A stretch of 48,620 nt of DNA from Prevotella sp. (GCA_021636625.1 JAJWLX010000019.1:1-48620); one strand, 5' to 3'; numbered from the stretch's first letter, positions 33,503 to 43,900 are shown. Notes: a model not told the origin generated them from the sequence alone. Numbers and translations: made by a program.

Positions 33503-35305
33503 ATGAAATTATCAAGATTATTATTGATAAGTGCGGTTGCAATCTCGCTCACATCTTGTGACGACTTGTTTGAACCTGCCTTGGAAAATAACCAAGATAT
33601 CAGCCAGATGTACAAGGATCCACAGTTTGCTCGTGGCATTCTTGACAATGCTTACTTGGCTTTGCCATATAGCACTACTCCATCTTCTGATGTGGCTACC
33701 GATGATGCTGTCACCAACGACAACTCTGGCGACCTCTTCAATTACAGAAAGATGGCTACTGGTTCTTGGGCTGCAAATATGAACCCTGTATCACAGTGGG
33801 ATGGTCGTTATCACGCCATCCAGTACTGTAACTTGATGTTGGAGAACTGTGATAAGGTGGAGTGGTCTTACTCTAGTAAGGTGCTCAATAAGATGTATGC
33901 CGACAACTATAAGGGCAATGCCTATGCACTGCGTGGCTTGCACCTCTTCTACCTGCTCCGTGCACATGCCGGAATGGTAGATGGACAGTTGATGGGTGTG
34001 CCTCTCCATCTCGCATCAGAGACTTCTTCATCTGATTTCAATCTGCCTCGTAATACCTTCAAGGAGTGCATCGACCAGATTATTTCCGACTTTGACGAGG
34101 CTTTGAAGTATCTCCCAGAGCAGTATGGTGATGTGGATGAGGACAAGGTTCCTGCCAAGTATGCACAGGAAGGTGCTTCTAATGCAGAGTATAACCGTGC
34201 CTTTGGTTCTATCCATCGTGGTAAGATTGATGGCAGAATCATCTCTGCCTTCAAGGCTCAGGTTGCCATCATGGCTGCTTCTCCAGCCTACGCTTCTGCT
34301 GGGACTTTCACATACGAGGATGCAGCCAAGCTTGCTGCTGACTGTTTGAAGAAGTTTGGTGGCTTGACAGCTTGTGACCCTGATGGATGGAAGTGGTTCA
34401 ACAATAAGAGCGTAATCGATAAGTTGGGTGCTACTACAGATAATCCTAAGGAGATTATTTGGCGTGGTGCCATTGAAGAGAACAACTCATTGGAAGGCGA
34501 AAACTATCCTCCTTCTCTCTATGGTAAGGGTCGTATCAACCCAACCCAGAACTTGGTGGATGCTTTCCCTATGGCTAATGGTTATCCTATCTCTGATGCC
34601 AACTCTGAGTATAATGCCAATGATCCATTCGCCAACCGTGACCCTCGTTTGAAGGCTTACATCCTGGTAAATGGCGATAAGATGGGTTCTACTGATGGTG
34701 TGGTTAACTCAGCAGCTGACTCTAAGACCACTGATGGTCTGAACAAGGAGAATGGTAAGTCAACCAGGACGGGTTACTATCTCCGTAAGTTGCTCCGCTC
34801 AGATATCAACCTCAACCCTAACTCAACTACCAAGCAGAAGCACTTGAACGCTCGCATTCGTTCTACCGAGATTCTTCTTGACTATGCTGAGGCTGCTAAT
34901 GAGGCTCAGGGTCCAAAGGCTAATGTAGGTGGAGCCAACTATTCTGCTTACGATGTCATCAAGGCTATCCGTGAGCGTGCAGGCATTGGTGAGTTTGGTG
35001 AAGACCCATACTTGGAAGAGTGCGCACAGAGCAAGGAAAAGATGCGTGAGTTGATTCGCAATGAGCGTCGCCTGGAACTCTGCTTCGAGAATCATCGTTT
35101 CTGGGACTTGCGTCGCTGGAAGGCTAATCTCAATGAGGCTGCCAAGGGTATCAACATCACAACAGACGAGGCAACTGGTGCTTTCGTCTATAAGACCTTC
35201 GAGGCAGAGGAGCGTAAGTATGATGACTATATGTTCTATGGTCCTATTCCTTATTCTGAGATTTTGAAGTATAGCAATCTCAAGCAGAACGAGGGTTGGA
35301 AATAA
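33503..35305 (+). CDS. xusD: Second SusD-like lipoprotein (XusD-like)
   Basis: A 600-residue lipoprotein with lipobox LTSC and the start DDLFEPALENN. SusD hallmarks are the N-terminal helical bundle (NAYALRGLHLFYLLRAHAGM, VPLHLA), RIRSTEILLDYAEAANEAQG and RNERRLELCFENHRFWDLRRWK, with a C-terminal NEGWK. I start at MKLSRLLL (33503); an upstream in-frame ATG at 33461 lies inside xusC and would bury the signal peptide. It is the partner lid of the preceding SusC. Confidence 0.92.
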   Translation: MKLSRLLLISAVAISLTSCDDLFEPALENNQDISQMYKDPQFARGILDNAYLALPYSTTPSSDVATDDAVTNDNSGDLFNYRKMATGSWAANMNPVSQWDGRYHAIQYCNLMLENCDKVEWSYSSKVLNKMYADNYKGNAYALRGLHLFYLLRAHAGMVDGQLMGVPLHLASETSSSDFNLPRNTFKECIDQIISDFDEALKYLPEQYGDVDEDKVPAKYAQEGASNAEYNRAFGSIHRGKIDGRIISAFKAQVAIMAASPAYASAGTFTYEDAAKLAADCLKKFGGLTACDPDGWKWFNNKSVIDKLGATTDNPKEIIWRGAIEENNSLEGENYPPSLYGKGRINPTQNLVDAFPMANGYPISDANSEYNANDPFANRDPRLKAYILVNGDKMGSTDGVVNSAADSKTTDGLNKENGKSTRTGYYLRKLLRSDINLNPNSTTKQKHLNARIRSTEILLDYAEAANEAQGPKANVGGANYSAYDVIKAIRERAGIGEFGEDPYLEECAQSKEKMRELIRNERRLELCFENHRFWDLRRWKANLNEAAKGINITTDEATGAFVYKTFEAEERKYDDYMFYGPIPYSEILKYSNLKQNEGWK

Positions 35306-35336
35306 TAAACGACTAATATAAAAACGACTAATGATT

Positions 35337-36320
35337 ATGAAACGTTATATCAAAATGGTAGCTGTCCTCTTGGGACTGATGGCTTCTTTCACCGCATGTG
35401 AGAATGGAGACCAGTCTTTCGATGATTACGAGGGCGGAACTACAGCTTACTTTGCTTATCAGTCACCAGTAAGAACTATCGTGCTGGGTGATGATGAGTA
35501 CGATACAACATTGGACAAGGCGCACAAGTGCAAAATCTTGGCAACCTTCGGTGGCTCATACAATGGCAGAAAAGCTGCGGTTAATGTTGCCGTTGACAAC
35601 AGCTTGTGTGATCACTTGACATTTGCCGATGGAACTCCTGTGAAGGCTATGCCTGCTGAGTATTATCAGCTCGCAACCACTACTTTCAATTTCAATGGTG
35701 GTATGCGGGGCGGTACTGAGGTGCAGCTCACTGATGCTTTCTTCAATGATCCTGAAGCTGTCAAGAATACATACGTGATTCCTTTGGTCATGCAGAATCA
35801 GACTGGTTTCGATAGAATCGCTACCGGTACTTTGAAGGAGGGAAGAGAAGGCTCTCGTACCAATGCTTCTGTTTGGGAGAAAGCTCCTCAGGATTATGTG
35901 ATGTATTGTGTGAAGTTCCAGAACAAGTATAGTGGCTGGTGGTTGACCAATCATAATACAAGCACTGACAACATCGAGAAGGCTTCACAAGTTCAGATTA
36001 CCACTCGCAGCTTGAACAGCTCTGTTTATTCTGTAGAGTTCCAGGAAGGTGATAAAATCTTGAAGGCTGACCTCTTGCTTACATTCGATGCCAATGAGAA
36101 GTGTACCATCACTTCATTGACAGATGGTGTTACTGCTACGGGTTCTGGTTCATGGGCTGACGATGCTTTGTTGTCTTGGAACAACAAGAATCGTGACTTG
36201 ATGGAGCTGAATGCTGAGATTACTTTCGCCGGTGGCGTAAAGAAGAATCTCAACGAGAAGCTCGTTTGGATGCGTAGTGGAGTGACTAAAGAGGAGTTCT
36301 CATTTACCTATAATAATTAA
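35337..36320 (+). CDS. xusE: Surface lipoprotein, DUF1735-like (XusE-like)
   Basis: A lipoprotein of about 327 residues with lipobox FTAC. The N-terminal beta domain (GTTAYFAYQSPVRTIVLGDDEYDTTLDK...KCKILATFGG) resembles the DUF1735 (BT_3987-like) domain often placed after SusD genes. It is followed by a lipocalin-like C-terminal region (YVMYCVKFQNKYSGWW...NEKLVWMRSG). In P. bryantii the gene at this position, xusE, is a hypothetical protein presumed to bind glycan at the surface. It lies 31 bases after xusD and 14 before the xylanase. No catalytic motif is seen. Start could also be 35331. Confidence 0.8.
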   Translation: MKRYIKMVAVLLGLMASFTACENGDQSFDDYEGGTTAYFAYQSPVRTIVLGDDEYDTTLDKAHKCKILATFGGSYNGRKAAVNVAVDNSLCDHLTFADGTPVKAMPAEYYQLATTTFNFNGGMRGGTEVQLTDAFFNDPEAVKNTYVIPLVMQNQTGFDRIATGTLKEGREGSRTNASVWEKAPQDYVMYCVKFQNKYSGWWLTNHNTSTDNIEKASQVQITTRSLNSSVYSVEFQEGDKILKADLLLTFDANEKCTITSLTDGVTATGSGSWADDALLSWNNKNRDLMELNAEITFAGGVKKNLNEKLVWMRSGVTKEEFSFTYNN

Positions 36321-36334
36321 TTATCGAATAAATT

Positions 36335-38593
36335 ATGAAAAAACAAATAATAGTATCTGCATTTGGGGCCATGCTTTTGGCCTCATGTGCAGACCACTTC
36401 GACCAGAACTTCGAGACTGTGCGTCCTGGAAAGGAAGCGCAGTATGGTTATCTGGAGCAGTATGATGCCTTGAAGGAATACATCAAGGACCGTCCAAACT
36501 TCCACCTCGGAATCGGAACTGCTGTAGATGAATATAACAAGAAGGAACTGGTGTATGCTTTGACCAACAGCAACTTTAACGAGACTGTAGCCGGCAACGC
36601 CATGAAGATGTCTTCTTGCGTTGCTGATGATGGTAGCATGAGTTTCGATAATGTAAGTGAATATGTTAAGAATGCTACCGATGCAGGCCTTTCTGTTTTT
36701 GGCCATACCTTGGCATGGCATGCTCAGCAGCCATTGAAGTATCTGAATGGTTTGATCGCAGATAGACCTGCTCCAGAGGTTCCTGGTGGTGATAACAAGT
36801 ATATTCGCTATACAACGGCAGCTGCTGGTGCCAATCCGTGGGACAATCAGGCTAACTGTAAACTTTCTGAACCATTGGAAAAGGGAGCAAGCTATACGCT
36901 TACCATGAAAGTGAAGGCATCTGAAGACTGCGATATCGCTTTCTGGCCTATTTGGAACGCTAGCCCTAACAAGAACCAGTGGGGTGGCAGTAATGATGTG
37001 CAGTACTTGGATACTTACAAGGCTACAACAGAGTGGACTACGCTTACTTGGAAATTTAATGCAGCCTTTACTCATGATATGTTGCAGTTCTGCTTTGGTA
37101 AGCTAGGTGGCACTATCGACTTTGATGATGTCAAACTTGTTAAGGATGGTTCTGATGACAACTTGGTAGCCAATGGTGATTTCACCACAGATGATATTTC
37201 AGCTTGGGGCAGCAATTGGCAAGGTCCTTCTTTTGCTATCAAGCAAGGTTCTGGAGAAAGTGCTGGCGGTAATTTCTGCATCAAATATACCACAACAAAG
37301 GATGGCGCCAACCTTTGGGATCATCAGGCTACTTACAAACTGGATAAGACTTTGGTGCAGGGTGCTAAGTATGTGTTGACCATGAAGGTGAAGTCTACTT
37401 CTAAGACCAAGTTTGCTTTCTGGCCTATCTGGAACGCCAGCCCTAACAAAAACCAGTGGGGTGGCAGTAATGATGTCCAGTATTGTGAGGACAAAGACAT
37501 CTCTACCAAATGGACTACTCTTACATGGGAGTTTGAGGCTCAGTTTACTCATGATCTGTTGCAGTTCTGCTTCGGTAACTTGAAAGATGGCGAGAGCGTA
37601 AGCATGGATGATATTACTCTTGTTAAAAAAGGTACGGAGGAAAATCTTGTAGCCAACGGTGACTTTGCCCAGAATGCTACCGCAGGTTGGGGCAGCAACT
37701 GGCAGGGTCCTAGTTTCAAGTGCGAGAAGATTGGTAGTGGCATTCCTTTGACAGACAAGGAAAAGAAGGAGGTATTGACTACAGCCTTGGATAAGTGGAT
37801 TGCTGGTATGATGGAGGCAACAGAAGGCAAGGTAAAGGCTTGGGATGTTGTCAACGAGGCTCTCTCTGGTGCTGATACTGACGGTGACGGTAAGTATGAT
37901 CTTCAGTCTGCAACTCGTGGTACAGCCCCAGACGATGATATTCCTAACAGCTTCTACTGGCAGGATTACCTCGGCGACCTCGACTATGTTCGCACAGCCG
38001 TAGCTTCTGCTCGCAAGCATTTTGAGGAAAATGGTGGCAACCCAGAGGAACTCAAGCTCTTCATCAATGATTACAACTTGGAGAGCGATTGGGATAACAA
38101 TGGCAAGCTCAAGAGCTTGATTCAGTGGATCAAGGATTGGGAGGCTGATGGTGTTACCAAGATTGATGGTATCGGCAGTCAGATGCACGTTTCATGCAGT
38201 ATGAATCCTGCTGAGCAGAAGAGAAGAGAGGAAGCTTACGTCAACATGCTCAAACTGATGGTTGATTCACATAAGTTGGTTCGTATCTCTGAGTTGGATA
38301 TGGGCTTGGATGATGAGAACGGCAACTCTGTAAATACTACTGATATGACCGAGGAACAGCACAAGGCAATGCGTGCTTACTACGAGTTTATCGTCAAGAA
38401 GTATCTTGAGATTGTTCCTGAGGCTCAGCAGTGGGGTATCTGCCAGTGGTGTGCTACCGACAGTCCTGCCAATAGTGGTTGGCGTGCCGGTAAGCCAGTA
38501 GGCCTCTGGGATTTGGATTATTATCGCAAGCACACCTATGGTGGCTTTGCAGCAGGTCTTGGTGCTCCTGAATATTGGAACGATGCCAAGTAA
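36335..38593 (+). CDS. xyn10C: GH10 endo-xylanase with two CBMs inserted in the catalytic domain (Xyn10C-like)
   Basis: A 752-residue lipoprotein (lipobox LASC, Cys18), so likely on the cell surface. The GH10 barrel is split. The first part (about 40-148) has LGIGTAVDE and GHTLAWHAQQPL. The second (about 468-745) has the acid/base E508 in WDVVNEALSG, the nucleophile E653 in RISELDMG, INDYNLE and the WCATDS loop. Between them sit two CBM4/22-like beta-sandwiches of about 160 residues each, both with WPIWNASPNKNQWGG and GSNWQGPSF. This inserted layout is known from Bacteroidetes surface xylanases such as Xyn10C. It is the last gene of the operon, before a terminator. Confidence 0.95.
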   Translation: MKKQIIVSAFGAMLLASCADHFDQNFETVRPGKEAQYGYLEQYDALKEYIKDRPNFHLGIGTAVDEYNKKELVYALTNSNFNETVAGNAMKMSSCVADDGSMSFDNVSEYVKNATDAGLSVFGHTLAWHAQQPLKYLNGLIADRPAPEVPGGDNKYIRYTTAAAGANPWDNQANCKLSEPLEKGASYTLTMKVKASEDCDIAFWPIWNASPNKNQWGGSNDVQYLDTYKATTEWTTLTWKFNAAFTHDMLQFCFGKLGGTIDFDDVKLVKDGSDDNLVANGDFTTDDISAWGSNWQGPSFAIKQGSGESAGGNFCIKYTTTKDGANLWDHQATYKLDKTLVQGAKYVLTMKVKSTSKTKFAFWPIWNASPNKNQWGGSNDVQYCEDKDISTKWTTLTWEFEAQFTHDLLQFCFGNLKDGESVSMDDITLVKKGTEENLVANGDFAQNATAGWGSNWQGPSFKCEKIGSGIPLTDKEKKEVLTTALDKWIAGMMEATEGKVKAWDVVNEALSGADTDGDGKYDLQSATRGTAPDDDIPNSFYWQDYLGDLDYVRTAVASARKHFEENGGNPEELKLFINDYNLESDWDNNGKLKSLIQWIKDWEADGVTKIDGIGSQMHVSCSMNPAEQKRREEAYVNMLKLMVDSHKLVRISELDMGLDDENGNSVNTTDMTEEQHKAMRAYYEFIVKKYLEIVPEAQQWGICQWCATDSPANSGWRAGKPVGLWDLDYYRKHTYGGFAAGLGAPEYWNDAK

Positions 38594-38697
38594 AGATATT
38601 GCCAGATATTAGTATCAAATATATAATAAATTGAAAAGACATTAGTTTAGGTTTTATCATATACAAGGATTAACCGAAATGATGTTAGTCGTTAAGG

Positions 38698-38731
38698 TTG
38701 GTCGTGTCGTGATGACATGACCAATTTTTTT
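38698..38731 (+). terminator. Intrinsic terminator after xyn10C
   Basis: TTGGTC-G-TGTC and GACA-T-GACCAA form an 11-bp stem (central G-U) around GTGAT, followed by seven T. No clear TAnnTTTG promoter is seen between it and the esterase gene at 38773. Confidence 0.85.
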
Positions 38732-38772
38732 ATCCAAAAGCATCTTTATAATTGATATTTAACATATAACAA

Positions 38773-40677
38773 ATGAGACGTTTAATAATTATCGCATCTC
38801 TTTTTATGAATCTGTGCCTTCCTATGGGGACACAGGCAAGTAATGGGGGCAATGTAAGCCCCGATCCTAATTTTCAAATTTATCTCTGTTTCGGACAGTC
38901 GAACATGGAGGGCAATGCCGCCATTGAAGACATCGACCGGACAGGAGTAAATCCAAGATTCATGGCTATGTATGCCGTGGATGATGAAAAAGCTGGATGG
39001 AAAAAAGGACAGTGGCATACTGCCGTTCCTCCTCAGGCACGACCAGACACTGGCCTTACTCCTGTAGATTATTTCGGAAGAAAGATGGTGGATAACCTGC
39101 CAGACAGCATCAAGGTGGGAACCATCACCGTGGCAGTGGGTGGCGCTAGCATTGACCTCTTCGACAAGCGTACCTATAAGGCGTATCTGAAGAAGCAGCC
39201 CGACTGGATGAAGAACTTCGCTTCCCAGTATAACGGCAATCCTTATGCCCGACTCATCGAGCTTGCCAAGATAGCCCAGAAGCAGGGTGTCATCAAGGGT
39301 ATCCTGCTGCATCAGGGAGAAACCAACAATGGTGATGTCAACTGGCCCAACCGTGTAAAGACCGTATATAATGATATTCTGAAAGATTTGAATCTGAAGG
39401 CAGAAGATGTTCCTTTGCTTGTGGGTGAAACCGTTCAGAAAGACCAGGGCGGAATCTGCTGGAAGCATATCGCCATTGTGGATGATATCGCCAAGACCAT
39501 CCCTACTGCCCACGTCATCTCTTCCAAGGGATGTCCGCAGCGTGGCGATGGTCTGCATTTCATTGCCGAAAGCTATCGCACCATGGGTAAGCGTTATGCC
39601 AACATGATGCTCTCGCTGCTCGGCATCATTCCGGATGCCAACTATCCGCGTGTAGATAAAGACCATCGTGCCTATGTCAAGCTACATGCACCGGAAGCAA
39701 AGCAGGTTATCTTCGACATCTGCGGAAAGAAGTATCCTATGAAGAAGGATTTCGACGGCGACTGGTATGGTGCTTCAGACCCATTGGTAGTAGGCTTCCA
39801 CTATTATTTCCTGAATGTGGATGGTGTACAGGTAGTAGATCCTGCAAGCGAAACTTATTTCGGCTGCTGCCGAGAGGCGAGTGGCTTGGAGGTTCCTGAG
39901 GGAGCCGAAGGCAACTACTATCGTCCTCAGCAGGGAGTAGCACAGGGTCAGGTTCGTTCGGTATCTTACTATGCAGCATCTCAGGGCAAGTTCCGCAGAG
40001 CCATGGTTTATACGCCTGCAGAATATGAAACCAATCTGAGCAAGCGCTATCCAGTGCTCTATCTGCAGCACGGAATGGGTGAGGACGAGACGGGCTGGAG
40101 CCATCAGGGCTATATGCAGCACATCATGGACAATCTCATTGCCGAAGGCAAGGCTGAGCCTATGATTGTGGTGATGGAGAGCGGCGATGTAAAGCAGCCT
40201 TTCGTGCCACGTCCGGGCAAGGATGTGGATGAGGAGCGCAAGCTCTATGGTGCTTCTTTCTATGATGTGATTATCAAGGATCTGATTCCGATGGTAGATA
40301 AGAAGTTCCGAACCTATACCGACAGAGAGCATCGTGCGATGGCTGGCTTGTCGTGGGGCGGTTGCCAGACTTTCAACACCGTGTTGCCGAACTTAGATAA
40401 GTTCTCTGCCCTGGGAACCTTCAGCGGTGCACTTTTCGGAGTGGATGTCAAGACCTGCTTCAACGGCGTCTTTGCCGATGCAGAGAAGTTTAACAGTCAG
40501 ATAAATTATATGTTCATGGGCTGCGGTTCAGAAGAGAACTTCGGCACGGAGAAGATGGCGAAGGAATTGAAGGACCTGGGCATCAAGCTTGATGTCTATG
40601 TTTCACCTGGTACTCATCATGAGTGGCTTACCTGGCGCCGCTGTCTGAAGGAATTTGTGCCACATCTGTTCAAGTAA
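38773..40677 (+). CDS. Exported CE6-CE1 bifunctional xylan esterase
   Basis: The 634-residue exported protein (signal peptide 1-22) fuses two esterases. The N-terminal CE6/SASA domain (about 33-280) has S43 in CFGQSNMEGN, HQGETN and the His of DGLHF, as in acetyl-xylan esterases. An immunoglobulin-like/CBM48-type linker (about 290-385) follows. The C-terminal CE1/esterase-D domain (about 395-634) has YPVLYLQHGMGEDE, nucleophile S527 in AGLSWGGCQ and the His of GTHHEW, as in feruloyl or acetyl esterases. It should strip acetyl and feruloyl groups that block xylanases. It resembles the Prevotella Axe1-6A type, but here CE6 comes first. Confidence 0.9.
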   Translation: MRRLIIIASLFMNLCLPMGTQASNGGNVSPDPNFQIYLCFGQSNMEGNAAIEDIDRTGVNPRFMAMYAVDDEKAGWKKGQWHTAVPPQARPDTGLTPVDYFGRKMVDNLPDSIKVGTITVAVGGASIDLFDKRTYKAYLKKQPDWMKNFASQYNGNPYARLIELAKIAQKQGVIKGILLHQGETNNGDVNWPNRVKTVYNDILKDLNLKAEDVPLLVGETVQKDQGGICWKHIAIVDDIAKTIPTAHVISSKGCPQRGDGLHFIAESYRTMGKRYANMMLSLLGIIPDANYPRVDKDHRAYVKLHAPEAKQVIFDICGKKYPMKKDFDGDWYGASDPLVVGFHYYFLNVDGVQVVDPASETYFGCCREASGLEVPEGAEGNYYRPQQGVAQGQVRSVSYYAASQGKFRRAMVYTPAEYETNLSKRYPVLYLQHGMGEDETGWSHQGYMQHIMDNLIAEGKAEPMIVVMESGDVKQPFVPRPGKDVDEERKLYGASFYDVIIKDLIPMVDKKFRTYTDREHRAMAGLSWGGCQTFNTVLPNLDKFSALGTFSGALFGVDVKTCFNGVFADAEKFNSQINYMFMGCGSEENFGTEKMAKELKDLGIKLDVYVSPGTHHEWLTWRRCLKEFVPHLFK

Positions 40678-40708
40678 CAAGACTGGAAATCTATAAGATA
40701 ATATAAAA

Positions 40709-40748
40709 GAAATCCCGAAGCTGCCAGGCAGTTTCGGGATTTCTTTTT
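40709..40748 (+). terminator. Intrinsic terminator after the esterase gene
   Basis: GAAATCCCGAA pairs with TTCGGGATTTC, with an inner CTG/CAG, followed by T5. Confidence 0.85.
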
Positions 40749-40787
40749 GTTATATTTCTAATATCTTATGTTTCTTTTTGGTTTTTT

Positions 40788-40816
40788 TTATGTTTCGCAA
40801 AGAAATTGTAACATAA
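40788..40816. promoter_or_regulatory. Inverted repeat upstream of the third susC promoter
   Basis: TTATGTT (40788-40794) and AACATAA (40810-40816) are perfect 7-base arms 15 bases apart. The right arm overlaps the putative HTCS box at 40800-40813, so it may be part of the operator. Confidence 0.4.
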
Positions 40817-40851
40817 AAGAAAGTCATTTCACGAAATAAATCTTAATTTTG
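40800..40851 (+). promoter_or_regulatory. Third susC promoter with putative HTCS box
   Basis: TAATTTTG at 40844-40851 is the -7 element. AAGAAATTGTAACA begins at 40800, again exactly 44 bp upstream. It matches the GH43/GH5/xusA box less well, but keeps AAG, TGT and ACA. A GAAAGT half-site lies 21 bp on. Confidence 0.55.
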
Positions 40852-40933
40852 CAGCGTGCTTAGTAAAAAGAAAGCAATTTCTCAAGACGTACAATCATAA
40901 ACTGATAAAATAAATAATTTAATCTATTTTCTT

Positions 40934-43900
40934 ATGAGGAACTTAAGAAAGATTCAAAAGCCGTTAGCTTTACTATCCTTTCTCTGTTTATTCCCAGCGG
41001 GAATGTCGGCTCAGAGTATTGTAAAAGGAGTAGTAACCGATCCAAGTGGCGAACCCGTTATTGGTGCAACCGTAAAGGTAAATGGTAGCAAAAAGGGTGT
41101 AGTAACCGATATGGATGGTAAGTTTAGCATTGATGCTGCGCCAAACGCAACATTAACCATTACTTATATAGGAATGGAGCCAAAGACCGTCAAGGCTGAG
41201 GCTGGCAAGACGCTTACCATCTCACTGAAAGATGATGCCAAGGTGATAGATGATGTGGTAGTCATCGGTTATGGTGTGCAGAAAAAGAGCGACTTGACTG
41301 GCGCCGTTGCATCTATCAAGAGTGATGATATCAAGGGCTTGTCAACAACAGATGCTGGTGCTGCCCTCCAGGGTAAGGCTGCCGGTGTACAGATCATCAA
41401 CTCGGGTGGTCCAGGTGAGGCTGCCGATATCCGTGTGCGTGGTTATTCTTCTAACAGTGGAAATATCAGTCCATTGCTCATTGTTGATGGTTTGAAGGTT
41501 GACAATATCCAGTATCTTGATCCATCTATGATTGAGAGCATGGAGGTATTGAAGGATGCCGCTTCTGCTGCCATCTATGGTGCGCAGGCTGGTAATGGTG
41601 TCATCATCATCACTACCAAGAGTGGTGCTGCCAATGGCGGTAAGGCTGAGATTTCTTATAGCAGCAAGTTTACCATCCAGTCTATTGGTAGAAAGGCTAA
41701 GCTCTTCGACGCTCCAGAGTATATTTCATACCATAAGTACTTGGGCGACTTGACTGATGATAAGTTGAAGGCTGAGGGATACAATGGGGAGAACACCAAC
41801 TGGTATGATGAAGCTTTTGAAAATAGTTTGGCTCATCAGCACAGCCTTACCATCCAGGCTAGCAATGGTAAGGGTCGTTTCCTTGCCAACTTGAATATCC
41901 TCAATAACAATGGTATCGTCAAGGGAGATAAGGATGTTTACAAGCGTTTTACAGGTCAGATTAATGCTGACTACGATGTATATAAGTGGTTGAACATTTC
42001 GACAAACACCTCTTTCGAGAAGTGGAAGACCAAGGGTGTGAACAAAGGTTATGGTTCTGTGTTGAACTCTGTTGTTTCTGTAGATCCATTGACACCTTGC
42101 TACGTAAGCGACCCTGCTAAGTTGCCAACCAATATTTATAACGCTTATCAGAATGGCGCCCCTGTGATGAGAGATGCTGACCATAATAATGATTTCTATG
42201 GTACATCTCACTATGTAGAGGATGCTACTGGTAACCCATTGGCACAGCGCGACCGTGTGGGCTCTTACAACCAGGGTATCAATGTACGTGGTACCGTTGC
42301 TGCCAACATCAAGCCATTCAAGGGCTTTACCTATACATCTCGTTTGGGTTACCGCATCACGCAGAGCAACTACCACAACTATGAGCAGCCATATTACATC
42401 AATACCCTCTCTAACTCCTCACAATACAAGATAGAGGCTCATACCAACAATGGTCTTTACTATCAGTGGGAGAACTTTGCAAACTATTTGAATACATTTG
42501 GCAAGCATACAGTAGGAGCCATGGTGGGTATGTCGTTCACCAAGAATCATTGGGACAATGCTACTATTGGTTCTGAGGGTACGGATATTCTTTCAAACTA
42601 CGCTCCTAACTATCGTTACATCGACTATTTGCTCGCTGATGCAACCAAGAGTGTAGGCAATGCTCCTGGCGATGCAACAGAACTTTCATACTTCGGACGT
42701 TTGTCTTATAGCTACGATAATCGTTATTTCTTGCAGTTCAACTTCCGTCGTGATGCATTCGATTCATCTAAGCTTTCAAAGGATGCTCGTTGGGGTAACT
42801 TCCCATCAGTATCTGCTGGTTGGACTATCAGCAATGAGAAGTTCTTCAAGGACAACATCAGTCGTGATGCCATCTCTTTCTTGAAGCTTCGTGGATCTTG
42901 GGGTAAGAATGGTAACGTCAATGTATTGAGCGGTTACAAGTATGCTTCTCCTATTGCTATCAACCAGAGCTTCTATCAGTACAATCCATCTATTGGTGAC
43001 GGTAAGTTGTCTTATGGTTCTAAGCCAACAGGTCTTGCCAATCCTGACTTGACGTGGGAGACATCTGAGCAGGTGGACTTAGGTCTTGATGCACGTTTCT
43101 TGAACGACCGTTTGACATTCTCTCTCGACTGGTATCGCAAGAACACCAAGGATCTCTTGGTAGAGATAAATCCTCTTCCAGAAATTGGTGTAAGCAAGTC
43201 TATCATCAACTCTGGTAAGGTGCTTAACACAGGTTTCGACTTCGAGTTGGGTTGGAGAGATCATATCCGTGATTTCAAGTACTCTGTTTCAGTCAACGGT
43301 TCTACCTTGAAGAATGAGGTAAAGGATCTTTCTTCATTCATCAGTCGTATCGAGGGTATAGGTATCGATGGCTTCAACAGCCGTTTGAAGCCAACATTCG
43401 AGGTGGGGCACTCTATCTGGTACTTCCGTGGTTACAAGTATGCAGGTGTAGCTGAGGATGGCAGTGCTTTGTATTATGACAAGGATGGCAAAACCACCAA
43501 TGCGCCTACAGATAATGATAAGCAGGATTTGGGTGTGGGTATTCCTAAGTTTACTTACGGTATCACCCTCAATGCAGAGTACAAGGGCTTCGACTTGACC
43601 ATCTTCGGTACAGGAGCAGCAGGCAATAAGATTTACAACTTGATGGTATCAGCCGACCGACCACTCTTGAATGGTATTGATGAATATTGGAAGAATTCTT
43701 GGTCTGAGAGTAATACCAACGCCAAGTATCCTGATATGAAGAAGGTGGCAACTGACTGGACATTCTTCAGTTCTAGCGCAGCTGTCTTCAGCGGTTCTTA
43801 CTTCAAGATTAAGCAGATTCAGTTGGGTTACACATTGCCACGTCTCATTACGAGCAAGATTGGCCTGAATGGTGTGCGTGTTTACTGCTCTTTGGATGAC

